64,000 nt of DNA from positions 44,571 to 108,570 of the forward strand of contig NZ_ACFY01000003.1 in assembly GCF_000174195.1 (NCBI RefSeq), written 5' to 3'. The position numbers and the translations under genes were made by a program. Shown in pieces: positions 52,581 to 60,988 of the stretch (within the stretch, counting starts at the first letter, position 1; each line of letters starts with the position of its first letter). The notes below the pieces were generated by a model that had not been told where the DNA came from, did no database searches, and was given only the letters and a program-made list of their open reading frames with translations. The stretch is from Roseburia inulinivorans DSM 16841 (GTDB lineage: Bacteria; Bacillota; Clostridia; Lachnospirales; Lachnospiraceae).

Positions 52581-52847
52581 TATTCTACCTCTATCAATTC
52601 ATGCTCTGCAAAATTGGCTCTACCGTTTTTTATGTCGTGTACAATATTTTCCAGATAACGGATATTGCTCTCGGAATAAAATGGATCTACCGATACCTCA
52701 AAAGGAATACGTTTTTCTCTGCCTACCTTTTTTGCAAATATAGTAAATGCTGCACTCATGGAAAGACCTAGTTCAGAACATACTTGCTCCATGCTTTTTT
52801 TTAACATCTGCATCCAATTTAAAATTAACATTAACTGCTTGTGCCAT
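52580..52847 (-). pseudogene. RelB/DinJ-type antitoxin, frameshifted as read
   Basis: The proper start (ATG, 52845-52847, after AAAGGAGTG) encodes MAQAVNVNFKLDADVKK, the ribbon-helix-helix strand, but an A8 run (plus strand T8, 52795-52802) shifts the frame. With A7 it continues SMEQVCSELGLSMSAAF... to the C-terminal toxin-binding part. As read, only internal starts (52831, 52813) could make the C-terminal part without the DNA-binding strand. Confidence 0.8.
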
Positions 52848-52982
52848 ATACAACACTCCTTTCTACTTGTTTACAAATTGTAATTTCGTCTTGCAAATTA
52901 GCTTTTATATTTATAGTATATGCATATTTAAAGAAAATATCAAGTAAAATTCTTTAAAATTACTTTGTGCTAAGTATGGGAG

Positions 52983-53011
52983 TTGCATTGGGAAAATACT
53001 TTTGTTAGAAT
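52983..53011 (+). promoter_or_regulatory. Promoter of the small membrane protein gene, copy of 42057
   Basis: TTGCAT (52983-52988), 17 bases, TAGAAT (53006-53011). The surrounding 35 bases match those at 42052-42086. Confidence 0.7.
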
Positions 53012-53076
53012 AAATCTATTGAAAAGAAAATACAAAGATGGTATTTGAATGATTTCGGAAAGAGGGGGATTTAGAA

Positions 53077-53367
53077 ATGGTTAAATACTTAGAAGCAGCA
53101 GAATGTATTTGCCTGGCAATATCTGTTTGCAATCTTATTGCAGTAGGTTTTACAATGAAAAAACAGAAATCTATTAATAAAATAATGTATTTTGTTAATA
53201 ATCTTGGTATTGTTGTGTTATCAAATCTTATTGTTTGGACGGAAGGCTGTTATGTGGATGAAAATAATTTAAGTGGCAGCGCAATTACGTTTATTTTGAA
53301 CATTTGCAACATCGTATTTTTTATTGCGAGTAGTATGATGGGATTTAAATGCGAGAAGGAAGAATAA
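53077..53367 (+). CDS. Small three-helix membrane protein, unknown family
   Basis: 96 residues with hydrophobic helices at about 8-27, 37-53 and 68-87, and a conserved-looking loop WTEGCYVDENNLSGSA. Ribosome binding site GAGGGGGATT. A diverged, frameshifted copy lies at 54274. No family recognised; the pairing with toxin-like genes suggests a defence or competition role but this is speculation. Confidence 0.6.
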   Translation: MVKYLEAAECICLAISVCNLIAVGFTMKKQKSINKIMYFVNNLGIVVLSNLIVWTEGCYVDENNLSGSAITFILNICNIVFFIASSMMGFKCEKEE

Positions 53368-53473
53368 ATCTAAAGAGCAGTTCGGATAGTACTATAAGCT
53401 TTTTTCATTTCTTTAGTTAATAGTTAAAATAGCAATTGTCATGCATACAATAGTTGAAATAGACGATTTTAAG

Positions 53474-53501
53474 TTGAGAAAAAGAAGGAAATGGATATAA
53501 T
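53474..53501 (+). promoter_or_regulatory. Promoter of the MNT/HEPN pair
   Basis: TTGAGA (53474-53479), 16 bases, TATAAT (53496-53501). The -10 context AATGGATATAATA is repeated at 54212-54224 in front of the second membrane-protein copy. Confidence 0.65.
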
Positions 53502-53535
53502 ACAGAATAATAATTTGAGGAGAAGTGTATTGCGT

Positions 53536-53868
53536 ATGGAGGAAAAAAGAAATATTTTAAAGAATTTCGTCGATAAAATGGAAAAACTCTTTGGAAAATC
53601 ATTAAAAAAACTAATTTTATATGGCTCGTATGCAAGGGGAGACTATAAAGAAAATTCTGATATAGATATTATGATTTTAACTTCTATGTCAGATGATGAA
53701 ATACGCGATATTGAAAATCAAGTATATGATATTGCCTATGATTATCAGTTATCGGATAATGTTATGATAAGTGTTAATATAAAAAATGCAGATCATTATA
53801 ATTATTGGCTTGGAGCACTTCCTTATTATGATAATGTAGAAAAGGAGGGGGTCGTACTTGTCGGATAA
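53536..53868 (+). CDS. MNT-type nucleotidyltransferase antitoxin
   Basis: 110 residues from ATG 53536; an ATG at 53491 is inside the promoter. The minimal nucleotidyltransferase motif is clear: LYGSYARGD, then NSDIDIMIL (GS...DxD). In MNT-HEPN modules this protein adds AMP to the HEPN toxin and silences it. It overlaps the HEPN gene by 11 bases. Confidence 0.82.
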   Translation: MEEKRNILKNFVDKMEKLFGKSLKKLILYGSYARGDYKENSDIDIMILTSMSDDEIRDIENQVYDIAYDYQLSDNVMISVNIKNADHYNYWLGALPYYDNVEKEGVVLVG

Positions 53869-54198
53869 CAGACGTGAGAGTTTATGTAATTACCGGATGG
53901 CAGCAGCACGGGAAACTTTACAGGTGGCACAGGAATGTTTTGAAGGAAATCATTATAAAGATGCTATTAATAGATCTTATTATGCAGCATTTTATGCTGT
54001 GAAAGCAGTGCTGGCACTGGAGGAGAGAGATTTTAAAAGGCATAAAGATGTGATGGCATACTTTAATCAAAAGTATGTGGCGGCAGATGTTTTTCCAAGA
54101 GATATTGGACGTAAACTTGCCAGATTGCAGCAGAACAGATAGGATATACACAGGAAGTCGTTGCTTTAATAGCAGATTATTTGGAAAAGAATTTATAA
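53858..54198 (+). pseudogene. HEPN-domain protein, damaged C-terminus
   Basis: Starts at TTG 53858 after AAAGGAGGGGG. The N-terminal HEPN helices are intact (YRMAAARETLQVAQECFEG, DAINRSYYAAFYAVKAVLALE, FKRHKDVMAYF). The frame stops at 54142, but another frame continues AEQIGYTQEVVALIADYLEKNL to 54198, the normal HEPN tail. A short internal deletion of roughly 15 codons with a frame change explains this. As read the toxin lacks its last helix. Confidence 0.65.
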
Positions 54199-54273
54199 AA
54201 AAAAAGAAGAGAATGGATATAATAGATACAATAGTTATGGATTGAAAAATTTCTGAAAGAAGGTACTTTAAAA

Positions 54274-54563
54274 ATGGTTAGATATTTAGAAATGATAGTG
54301 TATATTTGTCTGGCAATATCTATTTGTAATTTTATTGCGATAGGCGTTGCATTGAAGAAAAAAGACCAATTTTTAAAATAATGTATTTTATTAATAGTCT
54401 GGGAGTTGTTGCTATATCAAATCTTCTTGTCTGGATGGAAGGAGTGTATGTGGATCAAAATAATTTGAGCGGTAGTGCAATTACCTTTGTGTTAAATATT
54501 TGTAATATCATATTTTTTATTGCGAGTAGTATGATGGTGTTTAAATGCCGGAAGGCAGACTGA
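54274..54563 (+). pseudogene. Second copy of the small membrane protein, frameshifted as read
   Basis: Related to 53077 along its whole length (ICLAISICNFIAIG; MYFINSLGVVAISNLLVW; VYVDQNNLSGSAITFVLNICN). The frame breaks in an A6 run (54358-54363); one more A gives KKKRPIFKIMYF, matching KKQKSINKIMYF of copy 1. Its promoter (TATAAT 54218-54223) resembles that at 53496. Confidence 0.7.
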
Positions 54564-54625
54564 AAAGCTGATAATATGTGTTTTGAAATTTGATAGATAT
54601 GCCTCAATTGGGCAGGAGACAGTTT

Positions 54626-54961
54626 ATGAAGAATAAATTATGTATGTTATTTGCAATTGTTTTATTGATCGTTGGTGGATGCAATGAAAAGTCACAAAAT
54701 TATTTTATAGGGACAATTTTGAAAATAACAGATAATTATTTTATTGTAAGTCCGGATGATTCGGAACCAATTAGGGAGATTGGTGATATGATATTAGTTC
54801 CGAAAGAAGTGGTATCAGCGAATGGAGTCCTAGAGCTGGCAGTTGGTGAGCGTATTCAGGTGGTTTATAATGAAATGGAACTAACGGATGAAGGGGTAAT
54901 CGTAGACATTGTTTATGCAATATACAAAGAAAATGATTTAGAAGGTACTCAGGAAAAATGA
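54626..54961 (+). CDS. Small lipoprotein, DUF3221-like
   Basis: 111 residues from ATG 54626 (after GGCAGGAGACAG). Signal peptide with lipobox LIVGGC, then a beta-rich domain (GTILKITDNYFIVSP, GERIQVVYNEMEL, VDIVYAIYK) like DUF3221/YobA proteins. Anchored outside the membrane. Function unknown. Confidence 0.7.
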   Translation: MKNKLCMLFAIVLLIVGGCNEKSQNYFIGTILKITDNYFIVSPDDSEPIREIGDMILVPKEVVSANGVLELAVGERIQVVYNEMELTDEGVIVDIVYAIYKENDLEGTQEK

Positions 54962-54994
54962 AATTGTAAAGAATAAGTGAAAAAAATGATCATA

Positions 54995-55038
54995 GAGAAA
55001 AAGCCAAAGTCTAACGACTTCTCTTTTTCTCTTTTTTT
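54995..55038 (+). terminator. Rho-independent terminator after the lipoprotein gene
   Basis: GAGAAAAAG (54995-55003) pairs with CTTTTTCTC (55023-55031), with inner AAGTC/GACTT, then seven T. Confidence 0.85.
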
Positions 55039-55151
55039 ATGAGCTTTAGCTTGTTTTGTTATACAAAAAATCACCTTTTCGCTAACATAGAATTGTTCAG
55101 GATACTATTTAACGAAAGGAAGAATTAGATCGAGAATCAACTAGTTCCAAA

Positions 55152-55268
55152 ATGGAACCAGTTCTTATGAGCATGCAGGATTGGGTAGATCAGACCAATC
55201 AGTTTTTGAGCAACAACAGACGTAAGGTTCTGGAGGGTAAGGGAAAGATATATTTTAAAGGCGAATAG
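55152..55268 (+). pseudogene. C-terminal remnant of a RhuM-like protein
   Basis: 38 codons ending at TAG 55266-55268. MSMQDWVDQTNQFLSNNRRK and VLEGKGKI resemble the late part of virulence RhuM-family proteins. Nothing resembling the rest of the gene precedes it. The rest of 55039-55288 holds no gene. Confidence 0.4.
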
Positions 55269-55288
55269 CAAACAGCCAATGAGGTAAA

Positions 55289-55903
55289 CTAGCGACGCTG
55301 CTTTTTCTCTTTTTTTACACTGTATCCAAAAGTTCCAAGCTTCCTGCCGAGCAGGAAGTATTCGCCGTGGGAGTAAGTGACAAGTCCGCTTTTGTTTAAT
55401 TCGAATTTTCCCTTCTCGTCGAGCAGGGTATCGTCGATGGTCACACCAACAACATCCGCAAGGATCATGGAGTGACTGCCGAGAGGTTTGATCTCACGGA
55501 CTTTACATTCGATATTCACAGGGCTTTCCGCAATTCCGGGTGCATGGATGTGTTTTGAAGCGAGGGGCGTCAAATGCATTTCTTTAAATTTGTCGACATC
55601 ACGGCCGGAGCGGACTCCACAGTAGTCCGTAGCTTTCACCAGTTTTTCGGTTGTTAAATTGATCACAAACTCGCCGGACTCCTCGATCAGGTGATAAGAG
55701 TAGCGCTCTGGGCGGACGGAGATCGAGACCATCGGCGGATTGGTGCAGACCGTCCCTGCCCATGCGACAGTAATAATATTCGGTTTTCCATCTAATTCCG
55801 GTCTCTCACACAGAGGATCGTGCGCTGTGGAACTCTGGCAGCTCACCATGACCGCAGGGAGCGGATAGAGCATATTTCCCGGTTTCCAGTTCTGTTTTGC
55901 CAT
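55289..55903 (-). CDS. Flavin reductase-like (FMN-binding split barrel) protein
   Basis: 204 residues of the split-barrel flavoprotein family: PLPAVMVSCQ, NIITVAWAGTVCTNPPMVSISV, YSYHLIEESGEFVINL and YCGVRSGRDVDKF are the usual FMN-contact blocks. These proteins bind FMN and pass electrons from NAD(P)H or other donors. Partner unknown. Marks the return to core genes on the minus strand. Confidence 0.88.
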   Translation of the reverse strand: MAKQNWKPGNMLYPLPAVMVSCQSSTAHDPLCERPELDGKPNIITVAWAGTVCTNPPMVSISVRPERYSYHLIEESGEFVINLTTEKLVKATDYCGVRSGRDVDKFKEMHLTPLASKHIHAPGIAESPVNIECKVREIKPLGSHSMILADVVGVTIDDTLLDEKGKFELNKSGLVTYSHGEYFLLGRKLGTFGYSVKKEKKQRR

Positions 55904-55975
55904 ATTTTATAATTCCTTTATCTAAAAATAAATGGATGTAATATCCATAACGGATTTGCGATATATAGCCGGATA

Positions 55976-56491
55976 TTACTTCAAAAGCATATCCATCAGA
56001 TACGCATATACATCTTCGTTCAGATTTTTCCAGTTGTTGCAGATTGCTTCTGCCTGTGCACGGTTTTTGACGCTTAACGTCAGATCAATGATGTTTGTGT
56101 TGTGTTCTCGGTACTGGCAGCGCACGGCGTAGTCCTGATTTGGCGTTTTATAATAATCTGCCAGAATGGAATTGTCATTTCGAAGCTGAAGCTTGTTTTT
56201 TTCCAGAAAAGCCATCGTGTCGTGTTCGATCGCATCGGAAATCTTGTCTTTGAAAAACTCCAGCGTCTCTTTTCCGGCAGCAGTGATGGTGTACTGGGTG
56301 TTACTGTGCGTGGATTCTGTACGGATCAGATCGGCGTCGACCAGATCGCTGATGACCTGCTGGACACGGAAATAATCAGTGTAGTCCTGTTCGAGAAAAA
56401 AGTTCGAAATCTGTGTATTGGTCAAAGGAAAATCAACTTTATCCAACATGTTTAAAATTGTTAATTTATATATGGTAAATGGTTCGGCCAT
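55976..56491 (-). CDS. DUF4364 family protein (winged-helix-like)
   Basis: 171 residues. The first 75 look like a winged helix (LTILNMLDKVDFPLTNTQISNFF, VQQVISDLVDADLI). The remainder matches DUF4364 of Clostridia (NNWKNLNEDVYAYLMDMLL end). Function unknown; likely DNA-binding. Ribosome binding site AAAGAGGTG. Confidence 0.85.
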   Translation of the reverse strand: MAEPFTIYKLTILNMLDKVDFPLTNTQISNFFLEQDYTDYFRVQQVISDLVDADLIRTESTHSNTQYTITAAGKETLEFFKDKISDAIEHDTMAFLEKNKLQLRNDNSILADYYKTPNQDYAVRCQYREHNTNIIDLTLSVKNRAQAEAICNNWKNLNEDVYAYLMDMLLK

Positions 56492-56526
56492 TTATATACA
56501 CCTCTTTCTTTTATGTGGGTATTAGA

Positions 56527-56768
56527 CGATTGCAAAACTCTGATTCAAGTTGAGAATATTGTGAAGAATTAACAAAATTTTCGAAGACACGCTTTCGCTA
56601 TGTGTCGCTCGCAACAGTACTAAGAACTCATATCCTGTATTTCATTCCTGATAAATCAGAATGAAATACAGAATATGATTTCTAAGGACTGGCGGCTCCC
56701 CAATGTCTTCTCAAGCTTTTGTCAATTCTTCACAATTGGCGCTACTTTAATTATGAGTTTTGCAATCG
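56527..56768 (-). repeat. Dispersed structured repeat, copy 2
   Basis: 242 bp, inverted relative to copy 1. Ends CGATTGCAAAACTC (56527-56540) / GAGTTTTGCAATCG (56755-56768). On the minus strand it has the shared cores AAGACATTGGGGAGCCGCC and TTCTTAGTACTGTTGCGAG, a hairpin GACAC...GCGAAAGC...GTGTC (plus strand 56586-56606) with a GAAA loop, and a longer variable hairpin than copy 1. Near-perfect pairing of the flanking arms (ATTGTGAAGAATT with AATTCTTCACAAT). Confidence 0.78.
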
Positions 56769-56778
56769 CCCATATCCG

Positions 56779-57717
56779 TTATTGATATAGCTTTCCCTGC
56801 CATGTATCACGCTCCCGGAAGCGCTTGTATATCGTATTTAAGACACGCTTTTTATCCGTGCTCCACAGCGGCGCGATCAGAAGGGAACGTGGACCGTCAC
56901 CTGTGAGGCGGTGAATCACCATTTCCGGTGGAAGGTGTTCGATACAGGTCACAACAAAATCGCAGTATTCCTCAAGGGAAAAGACTGGAAAAGGCGCTTT
57001 TTTATAGAGCAGAGCCAGATCGGTATTTTTCAGTACATGGAGAAGCTGCAGTTTTACGCCGTCTACCGGAAGATGTGCAACAGCGTCTACCGATGCAAGC
57101 ATCATTTCTTCCGTCTCACCGGGCAATCCGAGGATCAAATGCGTGATAACGGAAAGACCACGATCTTTCAGGGCATCCACCGCAGACAAATACTGCTCAT
57201 AAGTGAAACCGCTCCGGATCTGCCGCAGCGTATCGTTGTGAATGGATTGCAGACCAAGTTCTATCCAGACAGGTTTTTGACAGTTCAGTTCGGAGAGCAG
57301 ATCGAGCACTTCGGGTGGGAGACAGTCACAGCGTGTTGCGATGGAGAGTGCAGCAATATCCGGCTGTGCGATCGCCTCCGTAAAAAGTTCTCTTAAATAG
57401 GAAACGGGAGCGTAGGTATTCGTGTATGCCTGAAAATAGGCGATAAACTTTTTACAGTTACTTTTCCTGCGGATACGTTCTTTCGCCTGCGTGATCTGTT
57501 CTGTGACAGAGAGGGAAGGGGCAGTGGCAAAATCGCCGCTTCCACCGGCGCTGCAAAAAATACAGCCGCGCGAATCCAGTGTCCCGTCACGGTTTGGACA
57601 GGTCATCCCGCCGTTTAAGGACAGGCGGTAGACTTTTTCGCCAAACGTCTGTTTTAGATAATGGTCAAGGGAAAAATATGGTTTGTCTCCCCAGAATTTT
57701 TTATCTGACATATCCAT
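56779..57717 (-). CDS. TIGR01212-family radical SAM protein (YhcC/YtqA type)
   Basis: 312 residues. The iron-sulfur cysteines lie in the longer-spaced motif CPNRDGTLDSRGCIFC typical of this subfamily, followed by SIATRCDCLPPEV, WIELGLQS and THLILGLPGET. The substrate is uncertain; relatives are linked to tRNA modification. It lies two bases after the malic enzyme gene, so they are co-transcribed. Confidence 0.9.
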   Translation of the reverse strand: MDMSDKKFWGDKPYFSLDHYLKQTFGEKVYRLSLNGGMTCPNRDGTLDSRGCIFCSAGGSGDFATAPSLSVTEQITQAKERIRRKSNCKKFIAYFQAYTNTYAPVSYLRELFTEAIAQPDIAALSIATRCDCLPPEVLDLLSELNCQKPVWIELGLQSIHNDTLRQIRSGFTYEQYLSAVDALKDRGLSVITHLILGLPGETEEMMLASVDAVAHLPVDGVKLQLLHVLKNTDLALLYKKAPFPVFSLEEYCDFVVTCIEHLPPEMVIHRLTGDGPRSLLIAPLWSTDKKRVLNTIYKRFRERDTWQGKLYQ

Positions 57718-57719
57718 GT

Positions 57720-58874
57720 TTATTTTACGATGTGGGATTTTACTGCCTGGCTTACCACCTCTGCAACACGCGGGTCGAAAGCTTCCGGCATGATAAATTC
57801 ATCGTTTAATTCCTCGTCGGAAACAAGATGTGCCAGAGCTTCGGCAGCGGCAAGCTTCATTTCCTCAGTGATCTGTGTGGCGCGTCCCTCCAGGGCACCT
57901 TTGAAAATGCCAGGGAATGCGATCACATTGTTGACCTGGTTCGGGAAATCACTTCTTCCGGTTCCGACAACTCTTGCGCCGGCTGCCTTTGCAACGTCCG
58001 GCATGATTTCCGGTACCGGATTTGCCATTGCAAAAAGGATGGAGTCCTTATTCATGGAGGCAACCATTTCAGGAGTTACGATATTTGGAGCAGAAACTCC
58101 GACAAAAATATCAGCACCCTTTAATGCATCTGCGAGTGTGCCGGAAGCATTTTCTAAATTTGTCACTTCGGTCATCTTTTTCTGCATCCAGTTTAAATCC
58201 GGGTAATCTTTTCCGATGATACCCTGGCGGTCGCACATGGTCACATGTCTGAAACCGTAAGTGAGGAGCAGTTTTGTGATGGCAATACCCGCAGAACCGG
58301 CACCGTTGACAACAACTTTACAGTCTTCTTTGTTCTTGCCTGTGACACGCAGACCGTTGATGATCCCGGCAAGGACAACGATGGCGGTGCCGTGCTGGTC
58401 ATCATGGAATACCGGGATATCGAGCATTTCCTTTAAGCGTTCCTCAATCTCAAAACAGCGTGGAGCGGAGATGTCCTCCAGATTGATTCCGCCGAATGCC
58501 GGAGCGATATTTTTGATGGTTGCAATAATCTCTTCGGTGTCCTGGGTGTCTAAACAGATCGGGACAGCGTTCACATCGCCGAACTCTTTGAAAAGCACAC
58601 ATTTTCCCTCCATGACAGGCATAGCGGCATATGGTCCGATATTGCCAAGTCCTAAGACGGCACTTCCATCGGAAATGACGGCAACGGTGTTTGCTTTCAT
58701 TGTATAAGTGTAGGCAGCCTCTTTATCTTCTGCAATGACTTTGCATGGCTCGGCGACTCCCGGCGTATATGCAATCGCAAGGTCTTCTCTGGAATTGACC
58801 TTTGATTTTGCGATAGTTTCTAATTTACCATTCCACTCTTTATGCATGGCTAATGCTTTGTCTTTTAAATCCAT
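57720..58874 (-). CDS. maeB: Malic enzyme (NAD(P)-dependent, short bacterial type)
   Basis: 384 residues, without a phosphotransacetylase tail. N-terminal AIAYTPGVAEPCK, GLGNIGPYAAMPVMEGK, metal-site INLEDISAPRCFEIE, FHDDQHGTAIV, and NAD motif NGAGSAGIAI. It converts malate to pyruvate and CO2. Start follows AAAGGAGACAG; promoter at 58926-58954. Confidence 0.94.
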   Translation of the reverse strand: MDLKDKALAMHKEWNGKLETIAKSKVNSREDLAIAYTPGVAEPCKVIAEDKEAAYTYTMKANTVAVISDGSAVLGLGNIGPYAAMPVMEGKCVLFKEFGDVNAVPICLDTQDTEEIIATIKNIAPAFGGINLEDISAPRCFEIEERLKEMLDIPVFHDDQHGTAIVVLAGIINGLRVTGKNKEDCKVVVNGAGSAGIAITKLLLTYGFRHVTMCDRQGIIGKDYPDLNWMQKKMTEVTNLENASGTLADALKGADIFVGVSAPNIVTPEMVASMNKDSILFAMANPVPEIMPDVAKAAGARVVGTGRSDFPNQVNNVIAFPGIFKGALEGRATQITEEMKLAAAEALAHLVSDEELNDEFIMPEAFDPRVAEVVSQAVKSHIVK

Positions 58875-58925
58875 GATATGAACTGTCTCCTTTATGTAAA
58901 TGTTTGTTTTAAAACTCTGAAAGTA

Positions 58926-58954
58926 ATGATAACATTTCCTTTTTTATTAATCAA
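58926..58954 (-). promoter_or_regulatory. Sigma-A promoter of the malic enzyme gene
   Basis: On the minus strand TTGATT (58949-58954), 17 bases, TATCAT (58926-58931). The rho promoter, with TATAAT near 58989-58994, lies back to back with it. Confidence 0.65.
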
Positions 58955-59072
58955 GAAAATTAGGACTTCCTATTTCGTAAAAAGTGTTGTATAATAAATC
59001 GCAGTTATAGATTCATTTAGTCGATTCAGACGTTGTTCCCAAATGATACAATTATGATTAAGGAGTCATTGA

Positions 59073-60494
59073 ATGAGAGAAAAATATGAAAGCTTATCAG
59101 CAACGGTTTTGCGTGATTTAGCAAAATCAAGAGGAATTAAAAGCACTTCTACAATGAAGAAAGCGGATCTTGTAGAAGCGATGCTTGCAGAGGATGCAAA
59201 GAAAGAAAAAGAAAAAGCGGCAAAAGGATCAGAGAAAAAAACGGAACAGCCGGCTGCTTCCGAGAAACCGGAGAGAAAAAGAGCAGATTCAGCAGAATCA
59301 GCCAAAGAGGGATCAAAAGAGGGAGAGCGTGAGGAAGCAAGCCAGGATGATACGATCAAGAATCTTGACAGCGGAATCACTGTGAATGGAATTCTTGAGG
59401 TTATGCAGGATGGATTCGGATTTATCCGTTCCGACAATTATCTGCCGGGGGAGAATGACGTTTATGTGTCTCCATCCCAGATCCGTAAGTTCAATCTGAA
59501 AACAGGTGATATTATCTGTGGTAACACAAGAATCAAAACACAGCAGGAGAAGTTCTCTGCATTATTATATATTACAACGATCAACGGTTATCATCCAAGC
59601 GTGATCCAGCAGAGAAAGAATTTTGAAGATCTTACACCGATTTTCCCAAATCAGAGAATCCGTTTGGAGAGACCGGGCAGCAGTGTTGCGATGAGAATCG
59701 TGGATCTGATCTCGCCAATTGGTAAAGGACAGCGTGGTATGATCGTTTCCCAGCCGAAAGCAGGTAAGACAACTCTGTTAAAAGAGATTGCAAAATCGGT
59801 TACAGCATCTAATCCGGACATGCATCTGATCATTTTACTGATCGATGAAAGACCGGAGGAAGTTACCGATATCAAGGAAGCGATTGAAGGGGATAATGTA
59901 GAAGTTATTTATTCTACATTTGACGAATTACCGGAACATCATAAGAGAGTATCTGAGATGGTCATTGAGCGTGCAAAACGTCTCGTGGAGCATCATAAAG
60001 ATGTCATGATCCTGCTCGACAGTATCACACGTCTTGCAAGGGCATACAACCTCACAGTTCCACCAAGTGGACGTACGTTATCCGGTGGTCTTGATCCGGC
60101 AGCCCTTCATATGCCAAAACGTTTCTTTGGTGCAGCCAGAAATATGAGAGAGGGCGGAAGCCTTACCGTTCTTGCAACAGCACTGGTAGATACCGGAAGT
60201 AAGATGGACGACGTTGTGTTCGAGGAGTTTAAGGGAACTGGTAACATGGAACTTGTACTCGACCGCAAGCTTTCCGAAAAACGTGTATTCCCGGCAATCG
60301 ATATTGTAAAGTCAGGAACCAGAAGAGAAGACCTGCTGCTTGACCCGGATGAGTTAGAGGCAGTGGAGATCATGCGCAAGGCTTACAATGGTATGCGTGC
60401 AGATGAGGCAGTGGAGAATATTTTAAATATGTTCGCCCGCACAAAGAATAATAAAGAATATATCGCAATGGTAAAGAAAAATAGAATTATTTAA
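59073..60494 (+). CDS. rho: Transcription termination factor Rho
   Basis: 473 residues. Rho_N helical domain (1-40, [20 protein letters not shown]), a charged Lys/Glu insertion (about 41-95), the RNA-binding fold ([25 protein letters not shown]), then the ATPase with P-loop [14 protein letters not shown] (227-240) and [17 protein letters not shown]. The insertion is typical of Clostridia. Start follows TTAAGGAGTCATTGA. It heads the conserved order rho-rpmE-DUF1385-prmC-prfA. Confidence 0.96.
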   Translation: MREKYESLSATVLRDLAKSRGIKSTSTMKKADLVEAMLAEDAKKEKEKAAKGSEKKTEQPAASEKPERKRADSAESAKEGSKEGEREEASQDDTIKNLDSGITVNGILEVMQDGFGFIRSDNYLPGENDVYVSPSQIRKFNLKTGDIICGNTRIKTQQEKFSALLYITTINGYHPSVIQQRKNFEDLTPIFPNQRIRLERPGSSVAMRIVDLISPIGKGQRGMIVSQPKAGKTTLLKEIAKSVTASNPDMHLIILLIDERPEEVTDIKEAIEGDNVEVIYSTFDELPEHHKRVSEMVIERAKRLVEHHKDVMILLDSITRLARAYNLTVPPSGRTLSGGLDPAALHMPKRFFGAARNMREGGSLTVLATALVDTGSKMDDVVFEEFKGTGNMELVLDRKLSEKRVFPAIDIVKSGTRREDLLLDPDELEAVEIMRKAYNGMRADEAVENILNMFARTKNNKEYIAMVKKNRII

Positions 60495-60503
60495 AAAAAT
60501 ATC

Positions 60504-60532
60504 TTGATTTACTATGATGCGTATGCTATACT
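60504..60532 (+). promoter_or_regulatory. Sigma-A promoter of rpmE
   Basis: TTGATT (60504-60509), 17 bases, TATACT (60527-60532), starting just after the rho stop codon. Confidence 0.75.
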
Positions 60533-60539
60533 TTAAAAG

Positions 60540-60695
60540 CTGTTTATCGGGATAAAGAATCTTTTACAGATTCTGGACAGTTTTTATATCGTGTATATTC
60601 TTGCAGTAAGTGCCATATGCGAATCGGGTATACGGGCATAAAGAATATAGAACAAGCGCAACAAATCAACGATAAGAATAGAAGAGGTGAAAATC
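60540..60695 (+). promoter_or_regulatory. rpmE leader with terminator-like hairpin
   Basis: The transcript would begin near 60540. CTGT (60540-60543) / ACAG (60577-60580) encloses AGAATC (60556-60561) / GATTCT (60569-60574), followed by TTTTT. A terminator-like stem at the very start of a 150-base leader of an L31 gene suggests autoregulation, as known for L31 leaders; alternatively it ends rho. Confidence 0.45.
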
Positions 60696-60899
60696 ATGAG
60701 AGAAGGAATCCATCCAGATTATTATCAGGCAACTGTTACATGTAACTGTGGAAATACATTTGTTACAGGATCAACAAAGGAAGACATCCACGTTGAGATC
60801 TGTTCTAAATGCCATCCATTCTACACAGGTCAGCAGAAAGCTAACAGAGCTGATGGTCGTATTGATAAGTTCAACAAGAAATACGGTATCAACAAATAG
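60696..60899 (+). CDS. rpmE: 50S ribosomal protein L31 (zinc-binding, C+ type)
   Basis: 67 residues starting MREGIHPDY. The zinc ligands are in TCNCGN and [11 protein letters not shown], so this is the zinc-containing form. ATG 60696 follows AGAGGTGAAAATC; GTG 60687 is part of that site. Codon use is strongly biased. Confidence 0.96.
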   Translation: MREGIHPDYYQATVTCNCGNTFVTGSTKEDIHVEICSKCHPFYTGQQKANRADGRIDKFNKKYGINK

Positions 60900-60918
60900 A
60901 AAAAAGTGGTTACAGATA

Positions 60919-60949
60919 AGGTTGAGGTTATTAAATCTCAACCTTTTTT
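60919..60949 (+). terminator. Rho-independent terminator after rpmE
   Basis: AGGTTGAG (60919-60926) pairs with CTCAACCT (60937-60944), followed by TTTTT. Confidence 0.87.
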
Positions 60950-60988
60950 AGAACATGGAAACTCTATGAGAAAGACATGGTTATTTAA

